A stretch of 59,038 nucleotides of DNA from Verrucomicrobiota bacterium (GTDB lineage: Bacteria > Verrucomicrobiota > Verrucomicrobiia > Verrucomicrobiales > Verrucomicrobiaceae). The notes beneath the pieces are model-generated. The model saw only the letters and a program-made list of their open reading frames with translations, had not been told where the DNA came from and did no database searches. The stretch spans positions 1-59,038 of the forward strand of contig CAUJJC010000147.1 of NCBI GenBank assembly GCA_963204975.1, given 5' to 3'. Shown piece after piece: positions 44,792 through 53,996 of the stretch (the first letter of the stretch is position 1; every line of letters starts with the position of its first letter). The position numbers and the translations under genes were made by a program.

Positions 44792-46028
44792 CGCGTTTCA
44801 CCACCTCCACCCCGTCCTTCACAGTGTCGGGCGGGTGGAGGAGCACTTGGTCGCCAAGGGCGATGCCTTTGAGCACTTCGCTCATGCGACCATCCGTATG
44901 ACCCACTTCCACCGTCGTGGTCCGGGCTTTGCCATCACGGAAGACAAAGATCTTCCACTCACTGCCCTCGCGGAACAGAGCACCGGCAGGCACCAGCATC
45001 ACATCATCGCTGTGCCAGATCGCGATCTTCACCTCCACGCGGTAGCGGTCGCCGAGCAACCGGGCTGCCTCAGGAGGGTTCAGCAAATCGCTTCGCACCA
45101 GCACTCGCTGCTCTTCGACCCCGAGGGCTGAGACCTTAGTGAAAGCCGCAGGCTCGACCAGACGAACTTCCGCGCGCAAAGGTTCGTCGCCGCCCCATTG
45201 CTCGATCAACACGGGTGACTTGGGTTTGATCGCAATCGCATCACGCGAGAGGATCTCCGCCTCGATCTCGATGTCGGTCGGATCACCGATCTCCACAATC
45301 GCAGTGCCTGGGGCAATCACCACGCTGCTCTCCTGCTGAACGCGCAGCACTCGACCACTCACAGGAGCACTGACTTCCATGATGGCACCCGCAGTGGCGG
45401 GAGACTCGATTTGCACGAGCGCAGACTTGGCCTGCTGAAGCTCAAACTCGCTCACCTTCAGAGCAAACTCCGCTCCCCTCACCTCCTGCTGCCGCATCGC
45501 CGCATCGCGCTCAGCGTTCTCACGATCCGTCACGGAGATGCTGCCACGTTCATTGAGTGCCTGCACGCGCGTCCAGTTGCTGAGAGCAAACTTCTCCGCC
45601 GTCTTCGCCATAGTCAGCGATTGATCAGCCTGCAACTTCGCCGCTTCGGCCACCTTCACCCGCGCTTCGGCCTGGGCTTTCGATCTTGGATCAAGCAAAG
45701 GGGACAGCGTAGGCTCGATGGTCGTGATCACTTCGCCAGCTTTCACCGCATCGCCTGCGCGCAAGGTAACGCGCTTCATCTGTCCAGACACAGGAGCGGC
45801 GACGACGTAACGATTGCGAATACGGGTCTTGCCTTCCTCCACCACATGCACGGTAAGCGGGCCGCGCTTGATCTCGCCCAGCTCGACCTCAATCGGTCTC
45901 GGACGAAGGCCGTAGCCAATCAAAACAATGAAGCCAAGGAACAGTCCCCACATGAAAAGCCGGCGCAGCCAGCCCTTTCGTGGCGTGTTGCGCTTCGCAT
46001 CCCAGGGGGCGGTGGATGAGGCAGACAT
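44781..46028 (-). CDS. Periplasmic adaptor (HlyD/membrane-fusion) protein of an ABC exporter
   Basis: 415 residues with one N-terminal membrane span (about 22-42). Membrane-fusion domain: RNRYVVAAPVSGQMKRVTLRAGDAVKAGEVITTIEP, a long coiled-coil hairpin (about 115-200) and EVSAPVSGRVLRVQQESSVVIAPGTAIVEIGDPTDIEIEAEI, then a C-terminal barrel. It follows the permease on the minus strand by 39 bases. Such adaptors serve MacB-type or efflux transporters. Confidence 0.9.
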   Translation of the reverse strand: MSASSTAPWDAKRNTPRKGWLRRLFMWGLFLGFIVLIGYGLRPRPIEVELGEIKRGPLTVHVVEEGKTRIRNRYVVAAPVSGQMKRVTLRAGDAVKAGEVITTIEPTLSPLLDPRSKAQAEARVKVAEAAKLQADQSLTMAKTAEKFALSNWTRVQALNERGSISVTDRENAERDAAMRQQEVRGAEFALKVSEFELQQAKSALVQIESPATAGAIMEVSAPVSGRVLRVQQESSVVIAPGTAIVEIGDPTDIEIEAEILSRDAIAIKPKSPVLIEQWGGDEPLRAEVRLVEPAAFTKVSALGVEEQRVLVRSDLLNPPEAARLLGDRYRVEVKIAIWHSDDVMLVPAGALFREGSEWKIFVFRDGKARTTTVEVGHTDGRMSEVLKGIALGDQVLLHPPDTVKDGVEVVKRVTQ

Positions 46029-46067
46029 GATGGCTTAGTGCGTAAGATGAGGGTGTTCGTCAATGAA

Positions 46068-48437
46068 TCATTCGCGCGCCTTCAGCACGCCCACGAGGTC
46101 CAGCTTTCGTAGCATCCGAGACACGGCGATGAAGGAACTGCACGCGGCGACGGAGACCACGATGATGGCTGTTGAATAGGTGAACGACGAGACCACGAGC
46201 GGCATTCGCACTGCTTCTGTGCTCACCGTTTGGATGATCCAGGTGGTCAGGCCCCGGCCAAACAAAAGACCGATGGGCAAGGCGGTCACTACCAGCAACG
46301 TGAGTTCACCGAGGAGCACGCCTGCCACTTCGCCCTGGCTGAAGCCGACAACGCGAAGCGTGGCGAGGTCGCGACTGCGCTCTGACAGCGCAATGCGCGC
46401 GCTGTTATAGACCACTCCGAAAGCAACGATCACCGCGAGCACGAAGTAGAGCTTTCGAATGATGCCAATGCTCTGTCCCGTGGTGTTGCGAAAGGCGGCG
46501 AGTTGATCCTTTTTCACCAGCACCACGGCGGCGCGCGGCGTGTCTTTGACCTTGCGCATGAAGCGCTCCCACTGTGTTTGATCCACCGTGAGATAGGCAC
46601 CATTGATCGTCTCTCCTTCACGCATAAAGCGGCGCAAGCTGGACAAATCCATGTAGGCCGCGACACCCGCGAAGTCTTCCACCAGGCCCACAATGGTCGA
46701 TTCATGGACTGGCCTCGCACCCTCCTGGACTTCGACTTGCACCACATCGCCGAGCCTCGCCCCGAGGACTTCCGCGAGCTTGTCGGACATGACGATGCCA
46801 TCTTTCGGCAGATCAATGGAACGGCCTTTGGCATCCAGCAGGCGGTTGAGGTTTTTATCGGCAGGCAACCCTGTGATCGAGAGCTTGCGGGAATGAGGCC
46901 CATAGCGAAGCCGTGCCTGCACGGATCGAACGGGCTCAGCCGAAATCACACCTGGCAGATGACGCAGATCATGGAAGGCACTCCCTGAACCAGGTTCCGT
47001 GAGGAAGACGATCACGTCCTGGCGCTGCGCCATGTTCCACTGATAGGTGAGGAGGTAATCAATGCTGTCCGCCATCGCTCCGGGCAGCACCATCAGGCCC
47101 GTCGCAAGTGAGAGTCCGGCAATCGTAAACACGGCGGACCACGGCTTGCGCTCAATGTTTCTCAAGGCCATGCGGAAAGTAGGCGAGAATCGTTGGGCAA
47201 CGCCAAGCCGCTCGAGGAGCGAAGGCTTGAAGTCAGCAGGCGGTTCGGGGCGCATGGCCTCGGCGGGAGGAAGGTTCACCGCCTGACGCACAACTCCGAT
47301 CACACCCACGGAAGCGGCCATCGCACTAACGATCAGCGCCAATCCGAGCGCGCTGTAGTCCATCCGAAACTCCAGCGACGGAAACCGGAAGAAGATGGTG
47401 TAAAGATTGACCAGACCTCCGCCCATGAACCGCCCCGCGATGCCGCCGATGGCGGTGCCAATCACGACGATCACCATGGCAAACTTCATGTAGTGCAGCC
47501 CCACCTGCCATGACGAGAATCCCTGCGCCTTGAGCTGTGCGATCTGCTCGCGCTGAAGGCGAATGAGACGCGCGAGCACCGCATTGACCATGAACGCAGC
47601 CACGCTGAGGAACACAATCGGATAGGCTACGGACAGGGCATGGAGAACGTTGAGTTCATCGCTCAATCGCTGAGCAGAACCATGATCGCGACGCGTGTAG
47701 GCACCGCCATTGCCATAGGGAGCGAGGATACGATCCACCTCTTGAATCACCGGGCCAGGAGCGACTCCCGGTGAGAGATCGATGCAGAGATCATTGAAGG
47801 CACCATCCAGATTGTAAGCCACGGCCACAGCCTGGTAGTTCATCCAGAAGACCCCGTAACGTTTGTTGTCGGGCAGCGTTTCCCCTGCCCTCGCTTCAAA
47901 CACAAACTCCGGTGACAAGCCAATACCCGTGATGATGAGGGTGTCGCGACGCCCATTGAGCACCGCCACCACACGATCTCCTGGCTTAAGTCCATTGGCA
48001 CCTGCAAAGGCTTCACTGACGACCGCTTCCCTCCGCTGATCAATCTGCGGCAAGCGGCCCGAGCGCAGGAAGAGCTTGTTGAGCACTTGAGGATGACCTT
48101 CAGGCAAGGAAACGATGTGCCCTGTGGCAGGCTCGGCCACGCCCGGAAGATCGAGCGTGACATCCACTACCACGCGTGGCTCGACAGCCGCGACGCCATC
48201 AATCTCCGCCACGCGATCCGCGAGGGCCAGTGGTGCGCGTTTGAGCGAATCAAAGAGGTCCGCCAGACGATAGCGCTCGTAGTAGGCGTCGCGCGTGCCC
48301 TCCAGCGTGAGGATCAAAGAGCGCGTCATGATCATCATGGCCAGACCGCACGCCATCACGAGGCTGACCGCGATCATTTGCCCCTTCATGTGGGACAAAT
48401 CGCGAAGCAACTTCTTGTCTAAGGGCTCGATCAGCAT
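46068..48437 (-). CDS. ABC transporter permease, FtsX-like double domain
   Basis: 789 residues with about 8 to 10 membrane spans in two FtsX-like halves (spans near residues 18-38, 260-400 and 660-780) and large periplasmic loops. N-terminus LLRDLSHMKGQMIAVSLVMACGLAMMIM and the C-terminus LATLRVVGFSQGEVAGVLLGELTLLVVTALPIGLLFGRGL are typical of lipoprotein/macrolide-type or DevC-like permeases. The ATPase is not in the window. With the adaptor it may act as an exporter of lipid, peptide or polysaccharide. Confidence 0.88.
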   Translation of the reverse strand: MLIEPLDKKLLRDLSHMKGQMIAVSLVMACGLAMMIMTRSLILTLEGTRDAYYERYRLADLFDSLKRAPLALADRVAEIDGVAAVEPRVVVDVTLDLPGVAEPATGHIVSLPEGHPQVLNKLFLRSGRLPQIDQRREAVVSEAFAGANGLKPGDRVVAVLNGRRDTLIITGIGLSPEFVFEARAGETLPDNKRYGVFWMNYQAVAVAYNLDGAFNDLCIDLSPGVAPGPVIQEVDRILAPYGNGGAYTRRDHGSAQRLSDELNVLHALSVAYPIVFLSVAAFMVNAVLARLIRLQREQIAQLKAQGFSSWQVGLHYMKFAMVIVVIGTAIGGIAGRFMGGGLVNLYTIFFRFPSLEFRMDYSALGLALIVSAMAASVGVIGVVRQAVNLPPAEAMRPEPPADFKPSLLERLGVAQRFSPTFRMALRNIERKPWSAVFTIAGLSLATGLMVLPGAMADSIDYLLTYQWNMAQRQDVIVFLTEPGSGSAFHDLRHLPGVISAEPVRSVQARLRYGPHSRKLSITGLPADKNLNRLLDAKGRSIDLPKDGIVMSDKLAEVLGARLGDVVQVEVQEGARPVHESTIVGLVEDFAGVAAYMDLSSLRRFMREGETINGAYLTVDQTQWERFMRKVKDTPRAAVVLVKKDQLAAFRNTTGQSIGIIRKLYFVLAVIVAFGVVYNSARIALSERSRDLATLRVVGFSQGEVAGVLLGELTLLVVTALPIGLLFGRGLTTWIIQTVSTEAVRMPLVVSSFTYSTAIIVVSVAACSSFIAVSRMLRKLDLVGVLKARE

Positions 48438-48548
48438 GGGGGACCAACGGTGACACGACTCAGCACAAGCGATGCCGTATCAGCACCACATGCCTTTGTC
48501 ACTGAGGGAGTCCTCCTGCTTTCGAGTTTTCGCTCGCGAGCACGGGGC

Positions 48549-49451
48549 TCAATCCTTGCTCACCTGGACCTGCCCTGCTCCCACATGCTTGTAGGAGAAG
48601 TTTTCCGGGATACGCTTCCAGCGACGATCAATCGCGGTGGCTTGCTTGCACCATTCATCAGCGGTGCTGAGTTCCTTGAGCGCGCCTTCGCTGCTCTTCC
48701 ATGATCCACTGTCCTTGTCGAAGAGCATGAACACTGGCTTGTGGCGGCTGAGGAAGCTCTTGGCCATATCTCCAGGAATGCCATTCACGGATGCAGCGGC
48801 GGGCACAGCGGTCGCGGCTGGAGTTGAAGGCTTAGCCGTGGCAGGAGTCGCATGGACAGGATCGAGCACGGCTGCACGCATAGCAGCAGCATCGGGTTTG
48901 GGAGCTGGGGGAGGCGTCTCAATGACGGGAGCCGCTTTCTTCACGGGCGTTGGGGCGGGCGGAGGTGGCGGAGCCGTCTGCACCTTGGGCTGCGGTTTGG
49001 CCACAGGCTGTGGCTTTGCTACAGGTGCGACCACTGGCGGCGGCACGGGTTTTACTTCGGCCGGCTTCGCAGGGGGTGGCACGGGAACCGGAGCAGCGAC
49101 GGGTGCGGGCTGGGGAGGCGTCTTTGGTGCCGCACCACCCGACACAATATACTGCCCCTGGCTGTTGACCGAGAAACTATAGCCCTTGGGAATCCGTCCG
49201 CGTGCTTGTTCCGTCTGAGTGAACATTGCGGTGACTTCCGAGGCATTGCCGCCGCTCCTGAACGCTCCAGGAGGGCTGGCCCAGTAGCCTTGCGGATTCC
49301 ACTTCATCGGGATGTGATTGCGAGCGGTGGTGAAGTCTCGCTGCATCGGCGCTGGCACCTGTGCCATCGCTGCGGTGCCAATGCTAAGAACGAGGGCAAG
49401 CGAACCGCTGCAAAGAAGTCGCGACAACAAAGATGACTGCTGAGTTTTCAT
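48549..49451 (-). CDS. Secreted protein with two similar domains joined by a Pro/Ala linker
   Basis: 300 residues from ATG 49451 (signal peptide ending AAMAQ). The N-terminal domain contains FTQTEQARGRIPKGYSFSVNSQGQYIVSGG; the C-terminal domain has TAIDRRWKRIPENFSYKHVGAGQVQVSKD, an apparent duplication around a RIP-xx-(Y/F)-S core. Between them is a ~120-residue Pro/Ala/Val-rich linker (KPAEVKPVPPPVVAPV). Function unknown; possibly an envelope or periplasmic protein spanning the cell wall. Confidence 0.7.
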   Translation of the reverse strand: MKTQQSSLLSRLLCSGSLALVLSIGTAAMAQVPAPMQRDFTTARNHIPMKWNPQGYWASPPGAFRSGGNASEVTAMFTQTEQARGRIPKGYSFSVNSQGQYIVSGGAAPKTPPQPAPVAAPVPVPPPAKPAEVKPVPPPVVAPVAKPQPVAKPQPKVQTAPPPPPAPTPVKKAAPVIETPPPAPKPDAAAMRAAVLDPVHATPATAKPSTPAATAVPAAASVNGIPGDMAKSFLSRHKPVFMLFDKDSGSWKSSEGALKELSTADEWCKQATAIDRRWKRIPENFSYKHVGAGQVQVSKD

Positions 49452-49582
49452 ACGGGAGTGGGCTACAGAGTGCGTGAACAGTGCGTTGTAAAACCGCGCA
49501 GCCTCTTTTGCAATGCTGGAATCAGGTGCGGTGAAGATGGCCACCCCTTGCCAAACCGCACCGAACCCGCTTCCATCGCTGC

Positions 49583-50698
49583 ATGTCCCAGCACGCCCTC
49601 GCCGCCGTCCTTTACGAATCGCGCAAGCCCATGCGCATCGAGCAAGTCGAAGTCCTGCCGCCCGGCCCAGGCGAAGTTACCGTGCGCATGAAGGCCGCAG
49701 GTGTGTGCCACAGCGACTACCACGTCATGTCCGGCGACCTTGCGATGCCGATGCCCATCATTCTCGGGCATGAAGGTGCCGGCATCATTGAAGCCGTAGG
49801 CGAAGGGGTGAAAACCATCGCTGTGGGTGATCACGTCATCCTGATGTGGCGCGGTCCGTGTGGGCGCTGCGAGTATTGCGGTTCTGGTCGTCCCGCGCTG
49901 TGTGACATGGGCACCGCGATGCGCTTCAACGGCACCATGCCCGATGGCACGCTGCGCTTCCGCAATCACACAGGCGACGGGATTCGCCACTACGCGGGCG
50001 TGTCAGCTTTCTCTTCACTCAGCACGATGCCCGAGGCCTCCGTGGTGAAGATCGACAAGGACTTCTCTTTCGAGAAAGCGGCACTCGTCGGCTGCGGTGT
50101 GATCACCGGCGTGGGCGCAGTCATCAATGCCGCACACGTCACCATCGGTTCCACCGTCGCCGTCATCGGCTGCGGCGGCATCGGTCTCAACATCGTGCAA
50201 GGCGCTCGCATCGCAGGCGCACGGCAGATCATCGCCGTGGACACTGTCGAATCGAAACTCGATCACGCGCGCCGCTTTGGTGCCACGGATGTGGTCAACG
50301 CCAGCACCACGGATCCGGTGCAAGGCATCAAGGATCTCACGAATGGCAAAGGTGCCGAGTTTACCTTCGAAGCCATTGGCACCGGCGATACCATCGCACA
50401 GGCCTTTGATGCCACCAAGAAAGGCGGCAAGTGCGTGGTCGTCGGCATCTCCCGCGCCGACGTGCGCGCCCCGATCAACGTCAACCAGCTCGTCTATGCC
50501 GAGAAGTCATTGATCGGCAGCCTCTACGGCACCACCCGCCCACGTCAGGATCTGCCCATGCTCATGGACATGCACACGTCCGGGAAGCTCATGCTCGATG
50601 AACTCATCACGCGGACTTATCCGCTCGAACAAATCAACGAAGCCTACGACGCCCTGCTGCGCGGGGAGGTGGCGAGGAGTTTGATTGTTTATGAGTGA
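49583..50698 (+). CDS. Zinc-dependent alcohol dehydrogenase
   Basis: 371 residues. Catalytic zinc ligands C42 (GVCHSDYH), H63-E64 (LGHEGAG) and the structural zinc cysteines C93, C96, C99, C107 (CGRCEYCGSGRPALC). The NAD-binding motif VAVIGCGGIGLNIVQGARIAGARQIIAVD follows. This is the class III-like medium-chain dehydrogenase group; substrate is unknown (alcohol or formaldehyde-thiol adduct). Not adjacent to other metabolic genes. Confidence 0.93.
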   Translation: MSQHALAAVLYESRKPMRIEQVEVLPPGPGEVTVRMKAAGVCHSDYHVMSGDLAMPMPIILGHEGAGIIEAVGEGVKTIAVGDHVILMWRGPCGRCEYCGSGRPALCDMGTAMRFNGTMPDGTLRFRNHTGDGIRHYAGVSAFSSLSTMPEASVVKIDKDFSFEKAALVGCGVITGVGAVINAAHVTIGSTVAVIGCGGIGLNIVQGARIAGARQIIAVDTVESKLDHARRFGATDVVNASTTDPVQGIKDLTNGKGAEFTFEAIGTGDTIAQAFDATKKGGKCVVVGISRADVRAPINVNQLVYAEKSLIGSLYGTTRPRQDLPMLMDMHTSGKLMLDELITRTYPLEQINEAYDALLRGEVARSLIVYE

Positions 50699-50884
50699 GT
50701 TTCGATGAACAGACTGGGCTAGATTTCACCTCGCCGGGCTGGCCCTGCGTCGCCAGACGTCACTCAGAGCCGCCTTCCTGAACGAAGCTCAAGGGACTCC
50801 TCAAGATCTGTGATCCATCGAGCGCTTTCCTGAGCACCGGAGGAGCTGTCTTCATCCGTTTGCGGCACGGAGTAACTTTTCTGT

Positions 50885-51025
50885 GGAGGAGACGAAATGA
50901 ACGACATGCGCGGCTATCCCCCGTGCACTCACTACCATGCCGATCATCACACACGACAACGAAACGACGCTCCTGGGTATCAAGAACAGGATGGGGGCAG
51001 ATCATGGCGCAACTCAGCTACGTAG
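50885..51025 (+). other. Out-of-frame upstream ORF with the strongest ribosome binding site
   Basis: GGAGGAG near 50885-50891 stands 5-6 bases before ATG 50897, which opens a 42-codon ORF (MNDMRGYPPCTHYHADH...) ending at TAG 51023-51025. It overlaps the start of the 632-residue gene (ATG 50937) in another frame. It might be a leader peptide, a coupling device, or a sign of a frameshift in the 5' end. Confidence 0.35.
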
Positions 51026-52835
51026 CGATGGCAACGCCCTGACTGCCAAAAAGGGGTTCACTTCACTGTGGGGTCGCATCAAAGACAAAGTCTCCGGCAA
51101 CACTGATCAGAAGATTCGCGCAGCCGAGACGGCACTTGCTCAGGCTTTCGCCGCTTCAAGCGGCGGTATCTTGCCAAACGAAGAGCAGCGTCGGCTCATC
51201 GCCGATACCGTTCGAGGACGAGGAAACGTGCGAGTCAACGACCGCCTGGACCAATTGATGGCGGCATCCGCTCAGGCCAAGGAAATCGCCGCACAAAGGA
51301 CACTTGAGTTTAACTCAGAGTATTCAAATAAGTCCGGGGGATTCAGTGTGAGAAGCACTGAGACCGATCTTATCAAGGCCCACGTCCAAGGCCGCAGCGA
51401 ACACACCGATGAGAGCCTTCGAGCCCACCTTGATGATGTGGCAAAACAGACCGCCCAGGATGCATTGCCTTTTGCTGAGCGTCGGGCCGAACTGGACGAG
51501 GATTTCAACCGCCTCACCCAAGAACTAAGCGAATGCGAAACGTTTGAGGCATTCGACGCAAAGTTCACAGACGCGCTCATTGCACGCGAAGCCATCAATC
51601 AACATCAAGCTGCGATGAACGGGGCTCTGGGGAGCAACCCCGCAGCCGGGTTTGCTCAGGATGCGATGAATGATGCTGTGATGAATGCAGTTCAAAACAA
51701 TCCTCACTTGCAAGGAGCGGACAGAGCCAAAGCCGTAGCCGTAGCCGCCATCCCATTCGAGTGCACCACCGACGAGTCCGCAGGGCAGTTCCTTGACCAA
51801 ATAGCCAATAATGACGCATTGACACCAGAAGAGCGAATCGACGTGCGCAATGTCGCCCTTCGATACGCTTCGCGAGAGGCCTGCCTCGGTTCACAAGACA
51901 TGACCAATCTTGCTCGCGGTTCCGGGGCACCCGAGAAGCTCATGGCCGTAGCCTCGAAGCAGCAGATGAACGCTATGTCCCAGCATGTGGTCGATGCCGT
52001 GTCTTCCTGCAAGGCATACACGAATGCCCTCACCCTCAATGGCAAAAACCCCGTGCTGCCCGAGCCTGGCTCCCCAGAGTCACTGGGCACACCGGGTCTT
52101 GAAGACGGCTACCGTGAAGCAGCCGTCGTTGCGATTCAGGAAATCGTTGAACAGTCAGAGAAGTTGAGCCCGGAAAACAAACAGGTCTTCTCCTCTATCA
52201 AGCAAGGAGGCATTGAAGCAGGACTAATCAAACCTAGTCTGCTGGTAGGAGATGCCAATGCGCATGATCTGGGTGTGCAGATTGCCTCATCGCAGGCCAG
52301 TCTTCGGGCAGTGGCACCCGCCATCGTGAATAACGCACAAAATATGCTGAAGAACGCCCCCGAGAGCGCCGACCTCCAAGCCAAGGCCAAGATGGCGACG
52401 CATGTTTGTTCCCTGATCCAACTCTACGACAACTTTAAAAATCATGATGAACTGGACTTGAGCAAGAACAAGAACATCACGGTTGATGCCATCAGGAATG
52501 CGCAACCCGAGATGCTGGAAAGCTACTGCAACGCTGTCTCTGGCCTGATTGGCGAAAACCCGGTGGAGGTCCATAAGCAAGACCAGCACATTGAAATCGA
52601 CGATGAGGAGCCAAACATCAGTCAACCACTCAAGCGATCCGCCAGCGTGGGCGAACTTCTGCACAAACCCAAAGTCGGAGCCCCTGTGAATATCTCGCTG
52701 GAAAACGGCAATGAAGTCGCACCTGAATCCCTGTCCCTAGCCGACAAGATCAACAAGTTCGGAGGTGGTAAAGTGCAGCTCAGCGGGAATTCTAATCCGC
52801 CCAATTCCGTCTCCAGCGGTCACGGACACAAGTGA
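50937..52835 (+). CDS. Orphan 632-residue mostly helical protein, effector-like
   Basis: 632 residues; no signal peptide, no membrane span, no recognised domain. Mostly predicted helical, rich in Ala, Asn and Gln. After a disordered start, residues 41-75 read FTSLWGRIKDKVSGNTDQKIRAAETALAQAF; the W-x-R-I-K-D spacing followed by a helix is reminiscent of the WEKIxxFF translocation motif of Salmonella type III effectors such as SifA, but is not identical (VSG in place of FF). The C-terminal ~100 residues are low-complexity and Ser/Asn-rich (KRSASVGELL, SGNSNPPNSV). Verrucomicrobium is known to carry type III secretion genes; none is in this window. The start ATG lacks a ribosome binding site while an upstream out-of-frame ORF has one. 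Confidence 0.6.
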   Translation: MPIITHDNETTLLGIKNRMGADHGATQLRSDGNALTAKKGFTSLWGRIKDKVSGNTDQKIRAAETALAQAFAASSGGILPNEEQRRLIADTVRGRGNVRVNDRLDQLMAASAQAKEIAAQRTLEFNSEYSNKSGGFSVRSTETDLIKAHVQGRSEHTDESLRAHLDDVAKQTAQDALPFAERRAELDEDFNRLTQELSECETFEAFDAKFTDALIAREAINQHQAAMNGALGSNPAAGFAQDAMNDAVMNAVQNNPHLQGADRAKAVAVAAIPFECTTDESAGQFLDQIANNDALTPEERIDVRNVALRYASREACLGSQDMTNLARGSGAPEKLMAVASKQQMNAMSQHVVDAVSSCKAYTNALTLNGKNPVLPEPGSPESLGTPGLEDGYREAAVVAIQEIVEQSEKLSPENKQVFSSIKQGGIEAGLIKPSLLVGDANAHDLGVQIASSQASLRAVAPAIVNNAQNMLKNAPESADLQAKAKMATHVCSLIQLYDNFKNHDELDLSKNKNITVDAIRNAQPEMLESYCNAVSGLIGENPVEVHKQDQHIEIDDEEPNISQPLKRSASVGELLHKPKVGAPVNISLENGNEVAPESLSLADKINKFGGGKVQLSGNSNPPNSVSSGHGHK

Positions 52836-52873
52836 TCGGCTGACTTCTTTGCGAGCATTTGCTAGCAAGATGC

Positions 52874-52919
52874 AATAGCCGCTAAATCAAGGGCATCGGC
52901 TCTGACTTGGCTATTTTTT
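52874..52919 (+). terminator. Candidate terminator after the orphan gene
   Basis: AATAGCC (52874-52880) pairs with GGCTATT (52909-52915) over a 28-base loop, then TTTT. It overlaps the stop of the convergent ThuA gene. Confidence 0.4.
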
Positions 52920-53849
52920 CGCCGCCGCTGGCTTCTTCACGGGCTGCGGGACATAAGGCGGATTCGTCCAGGCACCGGGAGTGACTTCCTTGATGTTGGG
53001 AGTCGTATCACCTTTCGCATCGCCGAGGGCAAACTTGATGCCGCCAACGAGGATGTTTTGGAAGATGGGGTTGGTCCACACGTCCTCGCGATGACCCATG
53101 GAGGTATAAAACACGCGACCTTCGCCATGCTTCCGCGCCCAAGTGCTGGGGTGCGGAGGACGACCATACATGGAGCCAGTCATGGCGGGGGAATCCATGA
53201 CGGTGAGGACGTGGAGGTCGTCGCTGAAGTCTTTGAGCGAATACCATTCTTCATGAAGGGAGAAGTCGCTTCCGATGGTCTCGAAGCCGGGGAACTTCGG
53301 ATCAATGACCGTGTTCTTCGCCACTTGCTGCGCGCCGTGGATAATGAACTCGGAGCCGATGAAGCGCGTGTAGGTGTCCGCCTTTTCGCCGTGGTTCACA
53401 TAACGGTCAGGACCTTTAACTGCCTCGTTGTTTGTGTGGAAGGTGTCGCTGGCGGAGTGCGTGCCGATGAAGCCCTTGCCCTCCTTGACGAAGTCGAAGA
53501 GCGCCTGCTTGCCTTCCTGGCTCATGGGCGGGTTCTTGTCGGTGCCTTCGCTGCACAAGTCGCCAGTGGTGTAGAAAAAGACGGCGTCGAACTGCGCGAG
53601 GTAATCCTTGCCGAATTTGCTGCCGTCTTTGCTGAAGGTGAAATCCCAATTATTCTTGGCTCCGAGATCGAGCAGCACTTTTTCCGCATGGCTGGGCTGG
53701 CCATTTTTCCAGGAGATGACGCTGTGTTCAAAACCGCTCGACTTGGTGAAAAAGAGGATCTTGCGCTTCGGTGCCTCAGCCTGAACGAGGAGCACAAGTG
53801 ACAGAACGGCGGCAGCGACAGCGAGGGGAGCGGCAAGTTTGAGCTTCAT
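52911..53849 (-). CDS. Secreted ThuA domain protein
   Basis: 312 residues from ATG 53849 (signal peptide ending VQAEAP). ThuA core: KILFFTKSSGFEHSVI, FDAVFFYTTGDL, GKGFIGTHSASDTFH, FIGSEFIIHG and GRVFYTSMGHREDVW. ThuA-like proteins are glutamine-amidotransferase-fold proteins of unknown catalysis, linked in rhizobia to trehalose use and abundant in PVC secretomes. Convergent with the orphan gene. Confidence 0.9.
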   Translation of the reverse strand: MKLKLAAPLAVAAAVLSLVLLVQAEAPKRKILFFTKSSGFEHSVISWKNGQPSHAEKVLLDLGAKNNWDFTFSKDGSKFGKDYLAQFDAVFFYTTGDLCSEGTDKNPPMSQEGKQALFDFVKEGKGFIGTHSASDTFHTNNEAVKGPDRYVNHGEKADTYTRFIGSEFIIHGAQQVAKNTVIDPKFPGFETIGSDFSLHEEWYSLKDFSDDLHVLTVMDSPAMTGSMYGRPPHPSTWARKHGEGRVFYTSMGHREDVWTNPIFQNILVGGIKFALGDAKGDTTPNIKEVTPGAWTNPPYVPQPVKKPAAAKK

Positions 53850-53996
53850 AGCGGGCAAGGTTTTACAAGGTTCCTTGGGGCAACGCGAAGAAAAACACGC
53901 CGGAGGACCCTTATTTCAAGGCAGGCGGCAAGAGACCAACGGAAGATCAAAGGCCGTGGTTGATTTCGCCGCACAACTGTCTTCTCTGCGGCTCCC

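Noticed and set aside
50937-51100. Claiming that the orphan protein is a proven Salmonella-type effector.
   Set aside because: The resemblance is limited to a short W-x-R-I-K-D segment and no secretion system is in the window, so it is kept only as a hypothesis.
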